Source: Pelagophyceae sp. CCMP2097
Lineage: Eukaryota; Sar; Pelagophyceae
NCBI GenBank assembly: GCA_026770575.1
Contig: MU657167.1
Span: 517,180-531,516, forward strand
Reading direction: 5' to 3'
Length of the DNA: 14,337 bases
The notes beneath the pieces were generated by a model. That model saw only the letters and a program-made list of their open reading frames with translations. It made no database searches and was not told the DNA's origin. Of this stretch, positions 7,362 through 14,337 are shown one piece after another. A program made the translations under genes and the position numbers. Numbering within the stretch: the stretch's first letter is position 1; the number at the start of each line of letters is the position of its first letter.

Positions 7362-8269
7362 ATGGGCGTCCTCTTCCTCGGCGGCGGCCTGGCGGCGGTG
7401 TCCGTGGCGGCGGCGCGGAAAGCGGTCCGGTGCCGCGGCCTCTGCATGGCTGGCCCTGAGGCGGCGCGGCTCGCCGCGCTCTGGAAGGGCGCCGTCGAGA
7501 CCATGGTCCTGCCGGAGGGGACGCTCAGCCTCGCGCCGGTGGCAAGCGACGACGCCTCGCGCGCGTCCTTCGGCGAGCGCGGTATCCCCGCGGCCCTCGC
7601 CGGCGGCAGCGTGTGCGTCTCTCGGCGCCCGCGCAGTTGAGCGAGGAGGCGCCCCGCAGGTTCGCGCTGACGGCGTTCGACCCGCCGGGCGTCTCGCGGA
7701 CGCGCGAAGCCAACGCCGCGCAGAACACGCAACTCTACCACGTCCTCGCCGCGGACATATCGCCGAAACCCGCGGCGGCCTGGCCAGCGTTTGGCGTCGA
7801 CACGAGCGACGGCGGCGACGGCTGGCGCGAGGATGGGTTTTGCCTCGGCTGGGGTGAAACCGAGGCAGCCGCGGCGAGGGCGCAGGTGCGAATTCGCGCG
7901 CGAGGCGTACCGTACCGTACCGTACCGGGCAGGTCGTCAAAATTGCCAAGAGTTTTGGTCAAGGCGCCATCTACGAGTGAGGCCTCCTCCGATCGGCCCG
8001 CGCGCCCCGACGGCATGCGCGTGCCCCACCGACGGCACGGTGCAGGTACTACGCCGTCGACGGCGCTCTGAGGTCCGTTTCGAGGCGCGTCCCTCGCCCC
8101 GGACTCGCGCCGTAGGAGGAGGACCGTGGGCGCGCTCATGAAGATCGACGCGGCGGAAAGCGAGACGTCCATGGGACTCCTCGACTATGAAACGCTCGCC
8201 CGGTCGAGCCACATCGTGCGCCAGCCTTTCGCGGGGCCCGACCCGGCGGCGCTCGCCGCAGAGAGATGA
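7308..8269 (+). CDS. DUF3293-like domain protein, five exons
   Basis: My model has exons 7308-7612, 7660-7885, 7933-7976, 8046-8072 and 8116-8269, giving about 251 aa and ending at TGA 8267-8269. The introns are 47, 47, 69 and 43 nt with donors GTGCGT, GTGCGA, GTGAGG and GTCCGT; all junctions keep frame, and exon 4 is only 27 nt. Joined exons give SVFALTAFDPPG, then a conserved-type N, GWREDGFCLGWG, and KSFGQGAIYEYYAVDG. This matches the DUF3293 pattern (F.TA.NP near the start, W.E.S in the middle, FGQ.A near the end). The N terminus has a hydrophobic segment (GVLFLGGGLAAVSVAAA, about residues 20-36) that could be a signal anchor or targeting peptide. The family's function is unknown. The start is ambiguous because of the duplicated ATG. 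If the last intron is not removed, the protein ends at TAG 8113-8115. Confidence 0.7.
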
Positions 8270-8468
8270 CGCAGCGCCCGGCGCAGCCGACGCAACGCGC
8301 GGCACCGTCGGCCACCTCCGAGAGGATGTTAATCGAGGCAGATGGCGCGGCACGGCTCTGGGACGACGGCCGCGGGAACGGCGGGTCGTCCACGTGCGGG
8401 AAAACACGCGTCCGCCGCCAAAGTCGTTTTGGCGAAGATAAGGGGTGGCCTTTCCGAGTCGGACCCCC

Positions 8469-11400
8469 ATGCGGAGGCTGACGCCGTACGTCCTCGGCGC
8501 GGTGGCCGCGACGGTCACCGTGAACATGGTGCTCCTCCGGTGCGGCCGCGGTCCTTTGGCGCGCGCGGTCCTTTGCAGCGGCCGAAAAGGCGTCTTGACC
8601 CGTTCCGCGCGCAGGTGCTTCGCCTGCCCCGTGCAGTCGATGCTGCGCGGCGGGCGGCTGGCCTGTTCGTCCCTCCGCGTCTGCGGCGTTGGCGGACCTT
8701 GGCGTTTAGGCTCGGCGACGGACTTTGGCGACAACATCGGCGGCGTGGACCTCGAGTCCCGGCTCTCGTACGACGCTATAGACGTCGTCTACACCTGGGT
8801 CAACGGGTCGGACCCGGTCTGGCTCGAGCGCAAGGAGAAGTACAACGCGCTGCGCGCCGCGCACGCGCTTGGGAGCGCGGCGAAGACCCGGCGGCGGCTC
8901 CTTGCAGACGACTATGGGGACCCGCACGCCGACGGCGACCATCACGCAGACGACCGTGAGTCTCCGCGCCGCAATAGCCGCGCGCCGCGAGAGGGCGCCG
9001 CGCCGGAGACCGCTGATGACCGAGTTTGGACGTGCGGCCCGCAGGTTACCAGCGCGAGGACGACTGGGCCGGCGCGGCGGACTACAAGCGGCAGTGGCCC
9101 CACGACCCCGACGACGGCCACCATTACGGAGATTACGGAGACGACGCTATGCGTGCGTCGCCCGATTCGAAAGCTGCCACGTACCGTCGCCGCATTCGAA
9201 CTGCAGGTACGTCAAAGTACGACGGCTACAACAAGTACGAGTACGACGCGTCCGAGTACGAATCGTCAAAGTACGGCGTTTTTGAGGACCCGCTGCCGGA
9301 CCTCGAGAACGCGCATCGGAACCCTGTGGACGGCAACGCGACGGGCACCAACAACGCGTCGTCTTCCGACGCGGCGGGCAACGCGACGGTTTCGCAGAAC
9401 CAGACGGCGCCCCCGCCTTTGCCGGAGGAGGCGCCAAAGGTGGACGAGAGCGCGTCTGCGAGCCGCTACCGCGACTCTGGCGAGTTGCGCTACTCTTTGC
9501 GGTCGCTGGAGCGCTACGCGCCGTGGGTGCGCCATGTCTACCTCGTAACCGACGACCAGATCCCAAACTGGCTCGACGTCGACTCCAAGCGGCTTACAGT
9601 CGTACCACACAGCGCCATCTTCGGCAAGAACCGCGCGGCGCTGCCCGTGTTCTCGTCGCCGGCCATCGAGGCGCACTTGCACAAAATCCCGGGCCTCTCG
9701 AGACGCTTCATCTACTTCAACGACGACGTCATGCTCGGCGCCCCGACGTGGCCCGACGACTTTGTCCGGCTCGACGGCACTCAGCGAGTCTACCTCGCCT
9801 GGGAGGTGCCAAAGTGCGCCGAAGGCTGCGTGGAAGCGTGGATCGGCGACGGGTCGTGCGACCCCAAATGCGACGTCCGAGCCTGCGACCACGACGGCGG
9901 CGACTGCGTTTCGCACAACGCGACGGAGGCCGACGCGGGCGCGGGCAAGCGCGGCCGCGGGAAAAAGAATAAAGGGCCGTCCAAGTACGGCGGCGGGTCT
10001 GCGTCGTACAAGGCGTCGTTGAAGAAGCAGCCGCGGCGGTGCGCGGCCGGGTGCACGAAGACGTGGCTGGGCGACGGAGTGTGCGACCGCAAGTGCAACA
10101 CCAAGCAGTGCGCCTGGGACGGCGGCGACTGCGGCGGGCCGTCCAGGCTGCGCGCCGACTTCCCGCACGCCCAAGTCGGCGCAGACGGAGCCCTGGAAAG
10201 CGTCGTGGCGGGGCCGTTGGACGACGCCGTCTTCTTCAACCTCTCGGCCGTCGTCGGGTTCAACGGCACCGTCGACGAGGCCTCCGTTTCGGCCGCATAC
10301 AACGCCACGGAGGACGGCGAATCCCTCATCTACGACGCGTTGCTCCTCACGCGGACGAGCATCCTCATCCTCTTCCTAGACGCCGACAAAGCGGTGAAGG
10401 TCGCAAACGACACCTCCGTCGCGCTCGAGGCCGCGGGGCCGGCGCCGCGCCTTCACCGCAACGGCTCGTCGGACTTTATCGTCGCAGAGTGGCGCGTCAC
10501 CGTCGCCGTCGCACTCGGCGAGAATTCGCTCGGCGACGGTTCGCCCGCGGCGAAAAAGACCTTTGAAGGCGGCGTGAGCCTCGTCGCGCCGGCGCGCGCG
10601 CCCGCCGCGGCTGAGGCGCCGGCGGCGCCGTCGGGCCGCTTCGCCGCCGCGGCCGACTGCGGCGCCGCCGACCTCTACGGCCGCCAGCGGCGGTTTGGCG
10701 TCGCGTTTAACAGCAGCGCGCGCTGGACCGTCGAATTCGACGAGCCGCAGCGCGGCGATGCCGGCGAGGCACCCTTCCACTGGCTCCGCGACGCGGCCGC
10801 GCGGTCCAGAGTTGTCGTCACGCAGCACGTCTCCGTCGCCGTCGAGGGCCGCGCCGTCGAATTCGCCGCCGTCACGGCGCCCCTCGACGCCTGGTGGACG
10901 TCGTACTCGCACGCGCCGCCGGCCGGCGGCGTTTTGCCAGTCTTGGCGACTCTAGAGGTCGCCATCGCCATCCCAGGCAAGCCCTCGTGGGACCGCCTCC
11001 TCTCGAGGTCGGCACAGGACGCGGCAGATATGCGCGCCGTCGCGGGCCGCGTGCGTGCAGCCCGCCGCAACGCCACCGTCCTCTGGGTTGCCGGCACGCT
11101 GACGCTTCACCACCGCGACGGCGAAGGCGCCGCGGGCGAGATGCTCGCCTGCGCCTCGTTCTTCGTCGAGGAGCCGGCGCAGGCCGACGACGACGACGAC
11201 GACGCCGGGGTTGCGCGCCCGCACAAGAGTACCGCGCCCGAGGCTCGACGGCGGCGGCGCCTCTTGGAGCTGGACACTTACGGCGAGTCTCTGGTGCACG
11301 TGGACCGCCTCTACACGCGCGCGTTCGGGTCGACGGGCCCCAACGTGGTACGGCGCGTGCCGGCGCATATGCCGCACATGATCCACACGCGGACCATGGA

Positions 11401-12280
11401 GGCCATCCAGCGCCGCTTTCCAGACGAGTGGCGGCAGACGGTTTGTCCCCTTGGCCCCGCCGGCCGCGTGGAACCGCCTCACTAGGCGCGGAACCGCTTT
11501 CGGTCGGGGAGCGACATGCAGTACGCCTTTGCGTACATGCAGTACGTCATCGCCACGGCGCCGCAGCCGCACTTTGCGCAGCTCTGGCGCGACGAGGTCG
11601 ACTCGGACGGCGACGGCGAGTTGTCGCCAAACGAGGTGCGCACGCTCGCCGCCATGGCCCTGGGCAAGGAGCCCGACGCCACGTTCGTCGCCTCTGTGGC
11701 CGCGTGCGTTGAAAGGCCGCGGCGCTGGGCGGCGCGCCTCGCCGCGGTGCTGCGCGGCCGCGCCATTTCGTCGAACATCGTCACGCTATCGTCGACGCTG
11801 CGTTGTGAAAACGTCGTCTCGGGCGTCATCAAGCACGCGGCGATCCGCGACGAGCGCCGAGCGCCCGGCTACGTCGTCGAGCCGAACCTCAACGAGGTGG
11901 CGTTCGAGATGCTCTCCGACGACTTCAACGCCACAGAGTCGCAGCTCGACTCGATCCGCGCGCGGCGGAGCAAGTTTATCTGCGTCAACGACAACATCCA
12001 CACCATGACGCCGCAGCTCGAGAAACTCTTGAGAGACTTCTTCGAGGCCTTTTATCCAAAGGCGTCGCAGTTCGAACTCCCCAACGGCCAGATGAATGCG
12101 CACCTCCGCCTCTCAGACCTCATGCGCGCGCGGTGGCGGCAAAGAGCGTCCGCAGCCCTCGGCTGCGCCCTCATCACCGCATGCTGCGCGCTCTTCCTGG
12201 CCTCGAAGAGCCACCCCACCGCGAGACCCGCCACACGACCAGACGACGAGCCGCGACCAAAGGCCGACAAGGCCGAGTAG
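8469..12280 (+). CDS. Stealth-family GlcNAc-1-phosphotransferase alpha/beta-like protein
   Basis: The exons are 8469-8955, 9045-9152, 9207-11440 and 11486-12280 (TAG), giving about 1207 aa, close to animal GNPTAB. The ATG at 8469 opens a signal-anchor helix. Stealth CR1 (DVVYTWVNGSDPVW, about residue 105), CR2 (RDSGELRYSLRSLERY to FIYFNDDVML, about 285-375), CR3 (from about 889) and CR4 (KFICVNDNIH, about 1105) are in order. Two Cys-rich LNR/Notch repeats ending DGGDC lie at about 402-433 and 477-508. An EF-hand-like loop (DEVDSDGDGELSPNE, about 979) and a C-terminal membrane helix (about 1163) complete the GNPTAB layout. The 89- and 45-nt introns are firm: the latter removes an in-frame TAG and restores TARNRFRSGSDMQ in CR3. 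The 54-nt intron (9153-9206) is probable but not required. Family members transfer sugar-1-phosphate; in animals they tag lysosomal enzymes in the Golgi. The substrate here is unknown. Confidence 0.92.
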
Positions 12281-12478
12281 CGGCGCCCCGGAAATCATAA
12301 AGGCATATGACAATGTCGACGGCGCCTGCGGACCTGCGGGCCTGCGATTCAGTGCGCGCATTGCGACTCGGAAGCTTGCCTGCGATCATCTCCCCATGGC
12401 GACTTGATTCCATCCTCCTTTTTTTTCAAACTTGTGACTTGAAAGCAACCTGCAGCTGAACTTCTAATCTTTTAAATG

Positions 12479-12837
12479 TTATTACAAGAGCGCGCCGGAG
12501 GCACACGGAGGACCCGAAGGATACAGCCAAATCCCATTGCAATGCCCACGTAAATAATTGAAATTATTTAACTAATCGCTGAACTTTCAAATCCTCCTTA
12601 TCTTTATTTTTATTATTTTATTTCTTATTGAGCTATTTCTTTTTTCTTTTTTTTGCGGCCGACCAGATTCGAACCTGTGACCAAAAACTTCTTCTATGAT
12701 GATTCCAATGAGGCTCCTGCTCGACCTCAACTCCCAATTTTAGCGATCGCATCAACCACCAATCGCTAAATCGGCCGAGTTGCTGTTTTTTTCTTCCCAA
12801 GGTGGAACCTCGGATTTGCTGGGCGACGGACAGACAA

Positions 12838-12868
<31 letters not shown>

Positions 12869-12959
12869 TAATTGCCCCTGGTAATCCTTCAATCAAAGGA
12901 CCCGAAGGGCCCTTGCCGTAAACTGACGTTGAATAAACGGCAAGGACCCTTCGGGTCCT
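12479..12959 (-). mobile_element. Composite dispersed repeat, copy 2 (inverted)
   Basis: This is the same element as 6665-7153 on the opposite strand. Its hairpin is at 12897-12959, the microsatellite at about 12829-12868, the A box complement at 12759-12769, the B box complement (GATTCGAACC) at 12666-12675, and its 3' end at 12479. Substitutions relative to copy 1 are few outside the microsatellite and a short patch next to it (about 12816-12828), which suggests recent spread. The flanks show no convincing target-site duplication. Together with copy 1 it brackets the DUF3293-like and Stealth genes. Confidence 0.85.
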
Positions 12960-12990
12960 GAAAAAACAGGCACAAACTTTTTCTTGAAAA

Positions 12991-13004
12991 GACTTGATCA
13001 AGTC
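12991..13004. other. 14-bp perfect palindrome
   Basis: GACTTGATCAAGTC reads the same on both strands. It lies between repeat copy 2 and the NAA10 start, about 150 bp upstream of the ATG. It could be a dimeric factor site or chance; nothing else supports a role. Confidence 0.4.
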
Positions 13005-13154
13005 GCCATGGCACAGTGATAAATACAATTAGATTTCCTACAATTGTATGTCATGTCATAGTACACCTCCGCGCTCGCCGAAAGAGAGAGAGCTCTCGCT
13101 GAGTGTCGCGAGAGGCGACGGAAGGTGCGCGTGGCTGCGCGCGCCGTCGTTGAG

Positions 13155-13952
13155 ATGCTCAACGTCCGCGAGGCGACGGTCGAGGACCTGCTGCAGATGC
13201 AGGTGCGCCCGCCTGCCCTTGACCCGGGCCCAAAGGGCGCTTCCTGCCCCGCGCGCGGTTCGAAAGTGCCCGACCGCCGACTCGTCTGCGTTTCAGCGGA
13301 CCAACCTGTGGTGCCTGCCGGAGAACTACAACCTCAAGTACTACTTTTACCACATCCTCTCGTGGCAATGGCCCGCGTCGCTAGAGTGGCAAACGCCTCT
13401 GAAAGACGTCGTCGCCTTGCCCCTGACGCGTTTCCCCTCAGGCCGCAGCTGCTGTACGTGGCGGAGGACCACAAGTCGAAGATTGTGGGCTACGTTCTGG
13501 CGAAAATGGAAGAGGACGAGGCCCCGGTGCACGGCCACATTACGTCGCTGTCCGTGCTGCGCACGCACCGCAAGTGCTCGCTGGCCACCAAGCTGATGGA
13601 GTCGTCGCACGCGCGCATGGTCGAGGCGTTCGACGCGGCGCACGTGGCGCTGCACGTGCGCCGGTCGAACCACGCCGCGTTCCACCTCTACAGCCAGACG
13701 CTCGCCTACACCATCCAAGACGTCGAAAAGGGGTACTACGCCGACGGCGAGGACGCCTACGACATGCGCAAGACGTTCCTCGGCGGCGTGCGCGGCCTCG
13801 CCGACGTCTTCGGCGTGCCCGTGCCCACGCCCGGGACGGACGCCAAGGACCTCCAGCGCACCATCGCCGCCGCCGCGATCGACGCCGCGAAAGCGCCGCC
13901 GGCAGCCCAGCCGCCAAATTCTACGCCGCTCTCCCCGCCGCCGCCACCGTGA
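13155..13952 (+). CDS. NAA10: NatA catalytic subunit, N-terminal acetyltransferase NAA10 (ARD1)
   Basis: The exons are 13155-13202, 13297-13364 and 13442-13952 (TGA), giving about 208 aa. Exon 1 ([16 protein letters not shown]) matches the NAA10 start. Exon 2 gives [17 protein letters not shown], and exon 3 carries [42 protein letters not shown] and [11 protein letters not shown], all NAA10 signatures. The enzyme acetylates N-terminal residues of nascent chains exposed after Met removal, working with NAA15 on ribosomes. Intron 1 is 94 nt (GTGCGC...TTTCAG). Intron 2 is 77 nt if spliced GC-AG, which preserves the conserved HILSWPQLLY; a GT donor at 13362 would delete the Trp. In the acetyl-CoA loop, normally R-x-x-G-x-(G/A), the sequence is RKCSLA (residues 82-87), with Ser in place of Gly. 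The tail ends in a Pro-rich run. Confidence 0.93.
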   Translation: MLNVREATVEDLLQMQVRPPALDPGPKGASCPARGSKVPDRRLVCVSADQPVVPAGELQPQVLLLPHPLVAMARVARVANASERRRRLAPDAFPLRPQLLYVAEDHKSKIVGYVLAKMEEDEAPVHGHITSLSVLRTHRKCSLATKLMESSHARMVEAFDAAHVALHVRRSNHAAFHLYSQTLAYTIQDVEKGYYADGEDAYDMRKTFLGGVRGLADVFGVPVPTPGTDAKDLQRTIAAAAIDAAKAPPAAQPPNSTPLSPPPPP

Positions 13953-14187
13953 AGCGCGCCGCCGCCGCGGGCCGGCTGGCACGCGTAGACGTACTGACCT
14001 CGCCACTCCGCCAATTCTCCGCCCCAAAGGCCGCCGTCGAGCAGTCGCAGCAGCAGGGCCTCGCCGGAGAAGCCTCGAGAGGCCGCGCGGCGCACCCTCC
14101 AGAAGGACCAAGGCCAACCCTCTGGAGCGGCTTGTGCGTGTGAGGAAGTGAAATCCGTGCTCGGCTCCAGAAAATGTACAATTGTTC

Positions 14188-14337
14188 AGGACCCGAAGGG
14201 TCCTTGCCGTTTATTCAACGTCAGTTTACGGCAAGGGCCCTTCGGGTCCTTTGATTGAAGGATTACTTGGGGCAATTATGTCTGTCTGTCCGTTTGTCCG
14301 TTTGTCTGTCCGTCTGTCTGTCTGTCGCCGGGTCCAT
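14188..14337 (+). mobile_element. Composite dispersed repeat, copy 3 (cut by the window end)
   Basis: The first 150 bases of the element are present: the hairpin at 14188-14250 with all 23 arm positions able to pair (one as G-U), the linker GATTGAAGGATTACTTGGGG, and the GTCT/GTTT microsatellite. It ends at CGCCGGGTCCAT, which matches copy 1 rather than copy 2. It starts about 235 bp after the NAA10 stop, in the orientation of copy 1. Confidence 0.9.

Noticed and set aside
9266..10174. Long open frames antisense to the Stealth gene, and many similar Arg/Ala-rich frames on both strands
   Set aside because: They are shadows of GC-rich coding sequence: low-complexity translation, no conserved motifs, and full overlap with a clearly homologous gene on the other strand.
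6665..14337. A linked functional system (defence, biosynthetic cluster) formed by the genes between the repeats
   Set aside because: The genes belong to unrelated housekeeping or membrane families, each has its own introns and spacing, and no shared pathway is evident.

Overview
This is nuclear DNA of a eukaryote, most likely a GC-rich unicellular alga. Every well-supported intact gene is split by short introns (43-112 nt) with GTGCG/GTGAG-type donors and AG acceptors, and the protein families are eukaryotic: Stealth/GNPTAB with LNR repeats, NAA10, an AAAP transporter, BTB-Kelch and MORN repeats. The style suggests a stramenopile such as a pelagophyte. That assignment is inference from style only and has not been tested by any search. 

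Layout. Positions 1-680 hold three copies of a 48-bp direct repeat (two inside an 84-bp unit) ahead of a plus-strand MORN-repeat gene (681-1986), which as read carries an in-frame TGA and a one-base frameshift. It converges on a minus-strand coiled-coil/KCTD-type BTB/Kelch gene (2217-3845, 2 exons). Upstream of that, also on the minus strand, is an 11-TM amino acid transporter (4160-5770, 4 exons). Positions 5771-6664 look non-coding apart from a possible orphan terminal exon. A repeat of about 489 bp (6665-7153) combines a long hairpin, a GTCT microsatellite, a tRNA-like segment with Pol III-type A and B boxes, and AT-rich sequence. It recurs inverted at 12479-12959, and a third, cut-off copy starts at 14188 in the first orientation. 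Between the two inverted copies lie two plus-strand genes: a five-exon DUF3293-like gene (7308-8269) and a four-exon Stealth-family phosphotransferase gene (8469-12280). Between copies 2 and 3 lies a three-exon NAA10 gene (13155-13952), probably using a GC-AG intron. 

The genes look like unrelated single-copy eukaryotic genes rather than an operon or a defence system. They cover membrane transport, sugar-phosphate transfer in the secretory pathway, N-terminal acetylation and scaffold-type repeat proteins. The least explained element is the composite dispersed repeat. All exon models were built by hand from splice motifs, reading frame and family conservation; no alignment or transcript data were available.
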